Positions 42,019 to 52,463 of a stretch of DNA of 64,000 bases are shown piece by piece (the first letter of the stretch is position 1; every line of letters starts with the position of its first letter). The stretch lies in the NCBI GenBank assembly GCA_037355855.1, contig CM074761.1, positions 1,178,001 through 1,242,000 of the forward strand, in the 5' to 3' direction. A model generated the notes under the pieces. The model searched no databases. It was not told where the DNA came from and saw only the letters and a program-made list of their open reading frames with translations. This DNA comes from Pseudo-nitzschia pungens (lineage: Eukaryota; Bacillariophyta; Bacillariophyceae; Bacillariales; Bacillariaceae). The position numbers and the translations under genes were made by a program.

Positions 42019-42709
42019 CTTCCACCGACAACACTCAAGCACTTTGGGATGAAAAAATACACTTTGTAATGAAGATCCCAGAACAGACTATAATTTTCAA
42101 AACGGTGTACCGGTAAACCTTACCGTTAAGGTTTACGGCAGTAACAAGTTTCGAATTGAGAGAAAGATATGCTAGTTTGAAAAAAAATTCGTGCAAGTAT
42201 CGTCGCAATGACTCTTTTTGGTCTTTACTGTAAAGGGTCTTTCTTCCGAATATGATTACACGTACGAAGGCTATACAATAACTTCGTCGTCGTATGAAAA
42301 TGACTCGCTTTGGGAATATGAAGTAAGGTTACCATTAGTATTGCCAGGACATGTTTGGTATTTTGACGTATGTGTAGTCGTAAACCTTACCTATGATGGG
42401 TGTTACAAACGGTAAGTTATCCTAAATCCCGATCAACTACGGTAAGAGTAAGGTCTTACCGTATTGCAACTGAAATAGCAAAACTAAAAACTAATGAACT
42501 TGTCGTACGTTCGTAGCAACGCATTTTTAGGTGGGATAAGGTGATGATATTATTAATGTCGAAACACTTGATTGAATCCTCAATCTTCATTGAAACAACA
42601 AAGTACTTTTTATGTTATTAGATTCATAGAAGTAGGGGTCGCTTAATATGCAACGTGGTGAATATTGATGCCTGATGTTCTCCTAATCAAAGTTGATTAC
42701 TCTTGTCGA
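42019..42709. other. Intergenic
   Basis: About 690 bp. Contains GGTAAACCTTACCG, TTAAGGTTTACGG and related strings at 42110-42140 and 42320-42460; no gene supported. Confidence 0.5.
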
Positions 42710-44851
42710 TTAGTTCGTTGCTTCAAAAGTTTTGACTTTGGTGACCAACTCATCTGGCATAGATTGGTTTACCATGAACTTTCGCATGAAAAGGATGGCT
42801 TCAGTACCCAATTCTGTTGCTTCGATTCCATTGATGAATTTTCCTTGTAAACGGGCAGGTGGTAAATGTTTCTTCAGGATTCCTTGCGAACGTTTGTCGC
42901 CGTTTTTCTTATCGTCCACTAGATCGATTATGTCTTGCAACGCATCTACGTCATTCATTTTCATGAAAGGGCATGTGGCACAACCACCGGCAGTAGAGCA
43001 CCCTTCTCCACCAGCGACACCCGGGACAATAGGGAGTTCGCTTTTCGTGGTGTTAATTGTGTTGTTATCGCAATCTTCTACAGACATGACCGCTTCTGAA
43101 CTCACAGGGAAGATGATTTCTGCTTCGACTCGTCTCCCGTTAGAATTTGAGTGTGTGGTTCCCAGTATCTCCTGAACCTTTTCAACGATTGATGTTACCA
43201 TACCTGCTTCAGTGCCCAAAATGAAACGCAGTTTTCTATCTTTCGCATCATCAGCAGTTGCCGATTTCGCAGCATCTTTTACCTTTCGGCTAATAAAATT
43301 CAATATGTCTGCTGTTGATCCTACAACGCCTTCGTCGTTTAGAGATTTTCTCATACCAATCTCAAACATTTCACCAGGGACTTCTAAATGAGCGGTGATA
43401 TATGTATCAGGCTCATTCTCATACTTTGCTCTGACAGTGTCAGTGACTTGGTTTCCGAACATATGATGGACAACACAATTTCCTTGCGGGAAGACGACCA
43501 AGTTCTCTTTCAACGCCTTCAGACTAGCATTACTGTGTGCAGGATGCAATTCAGATTTGATTCTTTCGTCGGTCCAGTCGTCTGATTCCTCAATAACTTC
43601 AAACAACCTCGCAAGATTTTGGCCCATGTACGTATCGGGACCATACATCACCCTCAAGTTGGGGATTTCTGATGCAGCTTGCAGCATAGTTTGGACGACG
43701 TTCGAAGAAGTGCACGTGATAGTTGGAACGATAGAACTACTCACAGCTTTTGTCTCCAAGCTAGTATTGATATAAATGACATGTAATGGGAAGCAACCTT
43801 CATCCAATGCCTTCTTCGATTCTGTTTGTAACCAAGCCCGGTATTGCTCAGTTTCGGCGGATTCCGCTAGGGAGCACCCGATATGTTTGGTTGTTGCTCT
43901 GTATACAGGGACATCCCCAAATCCATTTTTGTTTAAAATTGCTTGCACTGATTCCGACATAAAGTCAACACCCAAACAAACGACACTTGTGACACCATGG
44001 TCTCGACACATGTCAACAGCTTGGTCACCCATCTTCAAAGAATCAGCAATTCCAATCCTGTGCTTCAATTGGGGATGCGAATTTCTAAGCGACTGCAAAA
44101 TCCCTTGTAACTCGACATCCATATAATAATGAGCTACAATACCCATGTCGGTCTTAAGTAATCCTTCTTTCAGCGTCTCCACCATGTCCATGTCGGGATC
44201 GAGAAACTTAAGTGTTCCCCATTGGTACGTTACACGGCGATAAGCAAATGATTTGTGAGGAACACATAGTTGAAATCAAGATCGAGTGAATGGCTTTGAA
44301 TGACTTCGTTTCGTCCATTGAAACTTTCTTTCCACGTCAAAATTTAGCCTTCCAAAGAAATAGGACGAGGCCAACATTGCCATCGGATTTACCGACGTAT
44401 TCTCCATCGTTTCGATCAGAGTTTCATTTTCCTTTCTATTCAGGAAACGCCTTACCTGAGCTTGTGCTTCTGCAAAGGAGCCTTGCGGTTCGATCGATTT
44501 TTCTGGGCCTAAAACGATGGATGGGAAAGGTTCACGAACAGATTGATCATAGGTCGCATTCGCTGTCGTCGCTGTCACCATCTTCTCAGCCTCGTCGAAC
44601 TCAATGGCCATCGTGCTCTTCAAACGTCTTTGTGCAGCCACAGCCGGCATTGATTGTTGTGTCAATCGAGAAAGATGTGGTGTTGTCGCCATGGACGACT
44701 CGTGTTTTCGTGGTTCCGTCGAAGTAGAAGCAACCGATACGGTGGACCCAACTCCACACATGCCATTCCTACTCTGAGTAGAGTACGTAGAAGATAATCT
44801 CCTTCCTACTTGTTGGAGGGTTGCAACTGCTGTCTTAACTGTTGGTTTCAT
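42710..44851 (-). CDS. nadA: Quinolinate synthase (NadA-type), de novo NAD synthesis
   Basis: Condenses iminoaspartate with dihydroxyacetone phosphate to quinolinate using a [4Fe-4S] cluster. Exon 1 (44851-44456, 132 aa) ends GSFAEAQAQ at GTAAGG. Exon 2 starts FLDPDMDMVE at 44206, giving a 249-nt phase-0 intron and a 630-aa protein. Signatures are GIVAHYYMD (about 154-162), IGIADSLKMGDQAVD, TCTSSNVVQ, VMYGPDTYMGQN, FPQGNCVVHHMF, FILGTEAGMVTSI and the C-terminal GGCATCPFMKM. The Cys of CTSSN, of GNCVVH and of CATCP are the likely cluster ligands. The N-terminus (Arg/Ser-rich, no signal peptide: VGRRLSSTYS) looks mitochondrial. The SufE domain found in plant quinolinate synthase is absent, so the cluster must be served in trans. 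Confidence 0.92.
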
Positions 44852-46307
44852 TTTGTGCTGAATTCTACTTTTGATATGGTAGGATTCGAATCCTGACTTT
44901 TCGGAAGCAAGCCAAAATTATGATGGGTCCAAGAAAAGGTTGGGTTGGAAAATCAGAATGCTTTCTGAAGTTGTTATGGTAGATGAGATCCCAAACGGCC
45001 GTAGATGCGACGCTCTTTCGTGCGTTTCTCTCGATGATACGGTGAAAAGATAATTGGAAGTTTCACAAGGTTGTGTCCACCGATAGGAGATGAGAGGATA
45101 CTTCATAGGAACAAGAACCCTCCGAAACCGCTTTCTCGTTGTTACTACGTATCTGATACACAGAGGCCCCGTGGAACAATTCGTCTGACGACACTTTCGA
45201 GCATGTGAAGGAAAATGCAGTTGTGAACGTAGATCCAATGATTGATTAGTGACTCGATTGGGCTTCCATCCGATGTGTGGACGAATGGTTGAGAATGAGT
45301 TTGCAAATCTTTTTGAAATTATCCTCCAATAAGGATTCTTTATTTAAGCATATGGCTAAAGAACAACGAACATTTGTTGATGCATTACGAAATGGAATTC
45401 GGAATCTTTTTTCTCAACAATTTCAAAGTATTTCGTACAAAATTCCTCGGTTCCACATACCTACCGGTACCGGTATTGTATGTGTTATCAGAGAAGGCAT
45501 TCCAATGTGGAGTGAGATCCATTGTGGAGTGAGAAGGGAGCAGCACTGCTGAGTGAGCCTATTCCCAATCTTGCTCGTGACGATTAACCATAAATTTGGT
45601 TGCAGTACTGCTAGTACTAGTAGGTGGTGGTATTTTGAAATGTGGTGCATGGGGCAGGTGCCAAAACTTATCTATATTAATCAGAGAAGACAAAGAAGTC
45701 ATATTGATTCAAAGGATGGGAGAGGGCATAATTGGGATAATACAATGTGGCAATCAATTCATGTAACTTTGGTTCTGCATTGAGCATAGACCTGCTGGAA
45801 GAAGACTCAGATCATAGTATCAATCAAAACCCATGGAGCTGCATACTACTACTAGTAGTAGTACTAGTAGTTGTTGTACCAATAATATAGTATTTTGTTT
45901 TTATGAAGGAAAATACCTTTACTACGTATTACAAGTATGTACTATTGGTACCGTATGTACAATAATAATATGATACTTGTTCTATCCAAGCCCAGGCATT
46001 AGCAATATCAATGACTAAGGTTACCGGTACCGGTACGTGTACGGTAGTAGTAAACCTTACTTCGTGAATTGCAACCGAGTAGAAGTAAACCTTAATTACT
46101 TGTATCTGGTAAGGTTTACCTACCGGTACTCCTCCCGGTATGCACGGATGATAATGAACTGAAAACGGTGTGAGACATGTTTTCCTTTTCGAACTTCAGT
46201 GCGAGACTCTAGAGCCTAGGTTTTGATTCTATCGTTTCACCACTTCCTTCAATCGAGCACAACAAGACGAATACGTGGGCGAAGATACTGGTGCTTAGAG
46301 CAACAAC
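44852..46307. other. Divergent intergenic region between quinolinate synthase and FkbM genes
   Basis: About 1.46 kb. No gene supported (the 91-codon ORF at 45277 is anonymous). CTAGTA/TACTAG microsatellite at about 45845-45872; ACCGGTACCGGTAC and AAACCTTAC strings at 46015-46135. A 14-bp perfect palindrome AGGATTCGAATCCT lies at 44881-44894. Confidence 0.5.
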
Positions 46308-47335
46308 ATGGTGCAAATGCAACGACCGAATCAGAGAAGTTCATCTGGGTTGGTGAACTGTCAGTTATTTCTTGGAATATTGTTAGGGGCACTGGTGATG
46401 AATCTATGGATGCGAAACGAGATCGATACAATGGAGATGCAAGCTCATCAGCAACAGCTCGCGAGCATTGAGAGAAAAGAAAGTGCTCTACCGATTGGAG
46501 CATCCAATACAGCAGATACAGAATCCGAAGGATGGCATGCCATAAATGTATTTTACGGAGAAAAAAAGGGCTTGTTCAATGACGCACCCGAGTCAATAAA
46601 AGAGACGCAAGAATCTTTTTCGCAAGTCGGACAAGATTCCATTGTATTGGACTTGATGGGATCCAACGGATACTTTATTGATCTTGCTGCCAGTAAGTTA
46701 CCAGTTGGGACAAAAATCGAACTTGGCCTTTTAGTTTGGAGACAAAATCGACTCACAACACAACAACGTTGTTCCGTTCAGACGACGCCTTAGATCAGAC
46801 GAACACTTTAGCTCTTGAACGTAAGGGATGGAACGGCTTGTGTGTGGAACCAAATCCTGTGTATTGGTACGGACTTTCTCACAGAAAGTGCACGGTTGTG
46901 GGTACCCTAGCGGGTGGTTCAGAGCGTACAAAAGTGAAAGTCAAATTTCGCGGTGTCTTCGGGGGGATCGTTGGTAAATATTCAGCGAAATTAGCGAACT
47001 ACAAAAAAGAACCTGACGCCCCAGAAGAAACCAGATACACAGCTCCAATTTTTGAAATCCTGAAAAAATTTAATGTACCGAAAACAATCGATTACATGAG
47101 TTTGGATGTCGAAGGTTCCGAGTACGAAGTCATGAAAAGCTTTCCATTCGAGACGTATACCATTCGGTTAATGACCGTGGAACGACCGAACCATAAGCTT
47201 AAAAAACTACTGACGGAAAAGGGCTACATCTTCTTGACAGAACTGGCGACTTGGGGGGAATTTTTGTGGTGCCACAAGTCGACTGGAATCTCACCGGAGG
47301 ACGAGAAGATAAAACGAATCAAACCAAGAACGTAA
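46308..47335 (+). CDS. FkbM-family methyltransferase, type II membrane protein
   Basis: Exons 46308-46692 and 46782-47335 join in phase 1 (GTAAGT to GTTCAG, 89-nt intron), giving 312 aa. A signal anchor (NCQLFLGILLGALVMNLWM, about residues 17-35) suggests the Golgi. The catalytic region reads SQVGQDSIVLDLM, GYFIDLAAND (AdoMet loop) and GWNGLCVEPNP, then CTVVGTLAG, YMSLDVEGSEYEVMKSF and LMTVERPNHK, the usual FkbM order. Members O-methylate sugars or polyketides; a glycan substrate in the secretory path is inferred. The intron falls inside the AdoMet-binding motif (LAA|N), so intron removal is needed for activity. Confidence 0.85.
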
Positions 47336-47531
47336 AGAGACAGTCAAGGCATTTATCGAATGCGACAAGTGTGTTCAGTGCTTACGGCTTTTTGTCAAAC
47401 AAGAAAAACTTCATCACTGATTGAGGATCCAGTATAATGAGTTTTCGACCATGAACTGCATTGCCTTATACATTTGTTTTCCATCTGTTCATAGAGATTA
47501 CAAGCACGCTAGTGGGCATACGTCAATCTTT
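47336..47531. other. Short convergent spacer
   Basis: About 196 bp between the 3' ends of the FkbM gene and the next minus-strand gene; nothing seen. Confidence 0.5.
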
Positions 47532-49187
47532 CTATGATGTAATTCTATCATCATTTTGTTTCTCAAGACGGAGGACTTCATTGCCTAATTCCATTCGAAT
47601 TTGCTCCAAAGTAACTCGGAGATAGGAATCAATATCCACGCGGTTTTCCCGGTCGCCATTTTTGATTTGCTCTTGTGACTGAGATCGCAGTGCGGTTGTG
47701 GGTTCGTGCAACCGACGATTCAGCCAGGATCGAAGCTCTGGACGAAAAGAAAGATTGCCCTCGCTGTCTTTGCTTTCGACTTCCTGCAAAAAATCAAAAG
47801 CTTTTCGCCTAAACTCTGAGATTCGTTGGTCGGTGGATTGTGTTGAATAATCTAATTTCATCGTACATTCCTTGACCAGTGGAAGGATTCCCTTTCGGAA
47901 CGCAGCATCTGCAACTCTTTCACTGATTGACAACTCCATAGGGCTACAGTCCGACGATTCCGCCGAAGTCATTTCTCTCAGTTCCTCGATTTCCGGAACG
48001 ATTGCTGGATTTCGTGCAGCTTTCCCTGCCCGCAAGGCACAATCTAACACGACTGGCAGATACTTTCTTTTCCGTAACTGTTCTGCTGAATTCTCTCCGC
48101 CTCTGTTGCTGTAGTCCCCGTCCTTGCTGCTTGTACTTTCATCGTGGGCACCATTGCTACGATCCGAAGAGAAGGCAATGTTCTCTCGTGTGCGTTTCAA
48201 TTGCAACAAAACGTGTGCATCGCGGGAAGAAAACGGTCGAAACACGACAGGTCTATCGGGGCGGCGGGGTCGCTGACCCATTCCGGCACTAACCTTGCAT
48301 ATCCGCGTCAAAATCGCTTCCGTTCCTATGGTAACATTCCACCACGAGTCATAGTACGCAATCGATTTCAAGGAGTCTTTTGTCGGGGGTGCTGTTGTCA
48401 ACACTGATTGTGGTCGATCCGAATTGATCGGCAGCTGCATCATTGCCTTTGTCCATGCATTTGCATTTTTTGAAACAATTCGGTAATTGTTCAGTTGGGC
48501 AACGAAACAATTCGAAATATCACGGGCCAACAAATCCTGTAGTTCGTTTTCGATTGTCATTTTGTCCTTTTGCGTGCCGCTGTAGTCAGTTGGAACGGGG
48601 GTAGAACAACAACACAGAACCTCTAGGCGTGCGCAGTTTGAAATTACGGAACATTCCGAAAGATAGGATATGTTCTCCAGTAGATAGTTTTGCAGTGCCA
48701 TCAATGTTTTGGGTTTTGGTACAAAAAAGTCACGACCATCCCCCAACGCAGTATCTTTCCACTCCCACAATCGTCGAACATCTTTCTTTCGATAGAATCC
48801 AGGGTCGCTCTCTTGGATCCAATTCAACGAAAATAACAACAGCTGTTGCTGGTTCAGTTCCCGCGGTCTTTGTGGATTTTCTTTAGAACCTATCACATTC
48901 TTGCAATCAACATCGCTCGAGCAGAAGTGTTCGGTTCGTCCCAACGACAATTTCGCACTGTTTGCCGTCGAAGTAGAGGATTTGGTCTCGGCAAGTGGTG
49001 CGAGTACCATTGGCGACGAGATCTCGGGGTCGGGCCATCGTCCACCCCCAAAGTTTGCTAGCAGAGATTGGCAGTACCATGGAAAGAGGAACAGGATCGC
49101 GGGCAGGACGCAACGTGGTATGATTACTGCCGCTTCAGCGGCATTCGCCCGTTTCTTCGATATCCGTACCCGTGGCAAAGATGCCAT
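47532..49187 (-). CDS. Unknown protein with N-terminal hydrophobic leader
   Basis: 551 aa from MASLPRVRI; the longer frame begins with TTG. Residues about 24-45 are hydrophobic (VLPAILFLFPWYCQSLLA) and are followed by NF, which could be a plastid-type or ER leader. The body is mostly helical with two recognisable blocks: LNQQQLLLFSLNWIQESDPG up to CSVISNCARLEVLCCC, and VVFRPFSSRDAHVLLQLKRTR. The latter half has basic helices (YLPVVLDCALRAGKAARNP; FRRKAFDFLQEV). The ORF is intact and codon use is even. I know no family; it looks like a lineage-specific, possibly plastid-located protein. Confidence 0.65.
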   Translation of the reverse strand: MASLPRVRISKKRANAAEAAVIIPRCVLPAILFLFPWYCQSLLANFGGGRWPDPEISSPMVLAPLAETKSSTSTANSAKLSLGRTEHFCSSDVDCKNVIGSKENPQRPRELNQQQLLLFSLNWIQESDPGFYRKKDVRRLWEWKDTALGDGRDFFVPKPKTLMALQNYLLENISYLSECSVISNCARLEVLCCCSTPVPTDYSGTQKDKMTIENELQDLLARDISNCFVAQLNNYRIVSKNANAWTKAMMQLPINSDRPQSVLTTAPPTKDSLKSIAYYDSWWNVTIGTEAILTRICKVSAGMGQRPRRPDRPVVFRPFSSRDAHVLLQLKRTRENIAFSSDRSNGAHDESTSSKDGDYSNRGGENSAEQLRKRKYLPVVLDCALRAGKAARNPAIVPEIEELREMTSAESSDCSPMELSISERVADAAFRKGILPLVKECTMKLDYSTQSTDQRISEFRRKAFDFLQEVESKDSEGNLSFRPELRSWLNRRLHEPTTALRSQSQEQIKNGDRENRVDIDSYLRVTLEQIRMELGNEVLRLEKQNDDRITS

Positions 49188-49568
49188 ACGGCACTTGTTT
49201 TCTCCGTTGGAATGAAGTCGCAAGATGAAGATGGGCGACGTACTGTAGCACCAGGTATAAGTAGCGATGGCGTTATATTTGTGAAGCTCTGGTGTGGCGG
49301 TGCGGTGTGTTTCTTGGCTCCAGCAGACCGTGAAACCGCGAGAAACATCTCATCAAATTCTTTTTGTGGTTGCGGTAGTTCATCATCGTTTCTGAGATCA
49401 TGTTTTGCATGTTGCGTGTTGATATGAACTGAGAGTGTTGCGTTCAACTCTTAAATGCAGATAGGCAAACTATTCCTTCGTACGTACGTACGTACGTACG
49501 TACGTAATCTTACTTATTGAACCTCCTGCACTTTGCGCTTCGAAACTTTTGAGATTTTGATTGAGACC
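49188..49568. other. Intergenic with (CGTA)n microsatellite
   Basis: Upstream region of the preceding minus-strand gene. A CGTA tetranucleotide run, self-complementary as GTAC/TACG, lies at about 49480-49505, some 75 bp outside the transposon-like element. Confidence 0.6.
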
Positions 49569-49578
49569 TTTCGTGAAC

Positions 49579-49672
49579 GGACCCATAACAGTAAATAGTA
49601 CTAAAGGATTTGATTTGTACTTTGAATCGGTACAAAATTTGGCGAACAAAAAATGAGTACTTGCGATCAGAC
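49579..49672 (+). repeat. Left terminal inverted repeat
   Basis: Outer arm from GGACCC; pairs with 50542-50635. The inner part TACTTGCGATCAGAC (49658-49672) matches GTCTGATCGCAAGTA at 50542-50556. Confidence 0.85.
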
Positions 49673-49784
49673 CACACATGCTCCAACAGGCTCTAAAAAT
49701 GACTTCGAATCGGATTAGTAACGGTTCAAAACGTCAATATACAGTAAGAATACTCATACACTTCTATCGGTCTATCAAACACTT

Positions 49785-50245
49785 AATACGGTGATTCATT
49801 ATGACATAATAAGAGGTTGATTCAATACAGTAAGACTACTCATACACAAAGTACTTCTTTTAACACGGTGATTCATGCTGAAACATCTATTTAAATACGA
49901 AGTAATAACACGTTGATTCCGTCTATCAAATACAGTACTTAATACTAATACGGTGATTCATTATGAAATAATAATAAGACGTTGATTCAATACAGTAAGA
50001 ATACTCATACACTTCTATCAATCGAATTCAACACGGTGATTCATGTTTGAACATCTATTTAAACGTTAATTCAAAAAGCATGTCGATTAATTATTGATAC
50101 ACATCTATCTAATATTATTTAAGACGGTGATTCAAATAACATGCTCAATCATCTATCGTTTAAAAGACGTTGATTGATTGAAATAACATTATATTATTCA
50201 TGCGTACTAGAGTATTGAATATTTAAGACGGTGATTCGTTTTCAA
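49785..50245 (+). repeat. AT-rich CGGTGATTC / GTTGATTC array inside the element
   Basis: CGGTGATTC occurs six times (about 49789, 49865, 49951, 50033, 50124, 50229) and GTTGATTC four times in between, with spacers of about 60-100 bp. A higher-order unit of about 165 bp is repeated (49789-49950 against 49951-50120). GC content is clearly below the rest of the window. Confidence 0.85.
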
Positions 50246-50541
50246 CAATCACTGTCTTAATCTTGAATTTGAAGTAAGGTTACCCGAGAGGTGCATTAGA
50301 GTTGAATTAACATGATGTTTGAATCACCATCGTTCCATAATATGTATCATGTGCATTATTACATATCATGTGCATTAATATTTGAAATGTACGTTCATCA
50401 TTAATTAAAAATGTAATTAGGTGAGTTTTAACAGTTAAAAATAATAATAACGTTCAGAAGGATCCGATCCAAAGTAACTTCTGCACCTCGATGGGCAGAA
50501 ATGTCCGATCCCAAGTAACTTTTCTACGCGGGATTCAATAC

Positions 50542-50635
50542 GTCTGATCGCAAGTATACGAAATTTAACCGCCAAATTTTGTACCGATTCAAAGTACAAA
50601 TCAAATCCTTTAGTACTATTTACTGTTATGGGTCC
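50542..50635 (-). repeat. Right terminal inverted repeat
   Basis: Reverse complement of the left arm, ending in GGGTCC immediately before the right copy of the 10-bp target duplication. Further subterminal GATCC(A/C)AAGTAACTT units lie inside it at about 50461 and 50501. Confidence 0.85.
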
Positions 50636-50645
50636 TTTCGTGAAC

Positions 50646-52463
50646 TGAAGATGAAACTCTTTCATCTCAACCATCAAATAGTTGAAAATCTAAATTTTTT
50701 GGGATCATGGGGTGTTGGATTTGGCGTAGTCTCGATGCTTTCTTTGATATTCTTTGATTGAAAGAATGATATTGGTCGTCCAAGTGTTGCAAATATTACC
50801 CGTAGGCACTGCGTACCATGTATCTCTGCTAAAACTTTTACAGAGGAGCTAGGACACCACGGGCCAAAAGACGGCCTTCCATACAGTATTTCGGTCAAGA
50901 AGTTTAGTATGGTACATACGGTATTACGCATCTCATGGAATGCAGTACGACGCAAAGGATCGGAGCGAATGTGCAGCGGAGCCTCGAGCTGGCCCGGGGC
51001 GTCCCGTGTCGCCGAAGCACACCGCAAGCAACAGAACACGGGTTGGTGCTCGCGTTAATGTTCCGTGCAGCGCACCGGACCGTTCGAAATGCACCTCTAT
51101 TGCAATCCGATCCGCACTTCTATCGCGTCAACCAATCAGTTGTATGTGCAAGAGTGGCCACGAACACAACCCGTCGCCAGCTTTCAAGAGCTGCATGCAT
51201 TGATTCCTGAACCAGAGTTGTCTAACCTTCTTGCAAATATTTGAAAGATCGGTATGAAAAGTGGGAGAAAGAAGTAATCGAGAGAATTTCCTAATCGTGC
51301 TTTGATGTGAGGAAGAAGATCAAACCCAGAACAAGTAGCACCACCAATGGTAACGCTTACACTGTCAATTACTTTTAGTAGACGTAAACCTACTACGGTG
51401 TCGGTGTCAATGGTTGGGTCGAGACGATCGCTAGTTGCTGCTTGGATCGCTTCGTTTACACCAATCAATCTCAATCTACTTGCGAGGTCTGCTATTCATT
51501 AGTCCGGTTTTGGTATCCTTGTAGTCCGCAAAGCAGCTCATTCTCCCCCTATTATTATCATTAATTTCACCAATGGGTCGCCTGAGCTCTCTGGTGTTGA
51601 ATCTCCCGGATCGGAAACGAGGAAATGACGCGGTGGCTCGATGATTCCATTATTATGGTTGGATCCTCTCCGGTGCTAAGAGCTGTGACCTCAAAGGGTA
51701 ATGTTGACTGCTAACTCACAACTCAGAACGAAAGCTGTCGTCCAACTTAGTGCAAAAGGGACCAGCAATATAGATCTTTAGAAAACTTTTTCGAGAGAGG
51801 CATTAAGTCATCCACAGTGTTCCAAATATTTCGAAACTCTTCTTTTCTTCTGGTAGTATATGGTGAATGCTTCATCGTTTTGATCGATCAACAACTGACC
51901 TGTTGCACTGCATGCCGGTTGCCGTATCATTAATGATACTGAATTATCTTGCTACAGCAAAACTTCTGCAGTACGAGTCGAGTATTTGAAGACTTTGAGG
52001 ACAACTACGTTGTTTGAGAGCCACCGAGCATCCCCCACAATTTTTCCCAGTGAGAAATAATTGAACTTGCTCCACGCAGAATCACTCTTTGTGAGACGCG
52101 TCCCATGCATTTTGCTGGGATGATATTTCTTCGATCTATAACTTGAAGGAGGCATGAAAGTTCGATTCGGAATGTTCAGGACGTACCCTGGTACCGGTAC
52201 CAGTATTTTTCTTGCGTTGGTCCAAGGGAGCGGAACTGGTGTTGATGTAGATTAATTGGGAAAAATATTGCTCAAATCGTGCATCCCGGTACATAATATA
52301 TTATTATTGCAAGGGTGTCGTGCATCGCGATGTAACTAAATTCTATATTTAAATCTCGTCCCTGTACTTTTCTCCAAGACTTCATGGAGCAAGTTCTGGC
52401 ACGGGATAGATATGCTGCTTAATATTGGAGGCTTCTCCTTCCCGTGCTAATGTTTTCGAACTT
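50646..52463. other. Long intergenic region
   Basis: About 1.8 kb. A GC-rich patch at 50930-51200 gives overlapping ORFs on both strands (91 codons at 50935, 96 codons minus at 51184-51474) with no signature. No RNA gene seen. The right end leads to the 3' side of the ASADH gene. Confidence 0.5.

Larger units (their letters stand above)
49579..50635. mobile_element. Non-autonomous TIR DNA transposon, Mutator-like
   Basis: The left end begins GGACCCATAACAGTAAATAG and the right end is its reverse complement ending in TTATGGGTCC. The inverted repeats (49579-49672 and 50542-50635) match over about 94 bp except for a short block of about 13 nt in the middle. A 10-bp direct repeat TTTCGTGAAC flanks the element at 49569-49578 and 50636-50645, as expected for a target-site duplication. 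Long TIRs, a terminal G and a duplication of 9-11 bp fit the Mutator (MULE) superfamily. The 870-bp interior is very AT-rich and holds no transposase, so the copy is non-autonomous. Confidence 0.8.

Noticed and set aside
44881..44894. B-box-like AGGATTCGAATCCT, possible tRNA
   Set aside because: It is a perfect palindrome, but no A box, anticodon arm or acceptor stem can be drawn around it on either strand.
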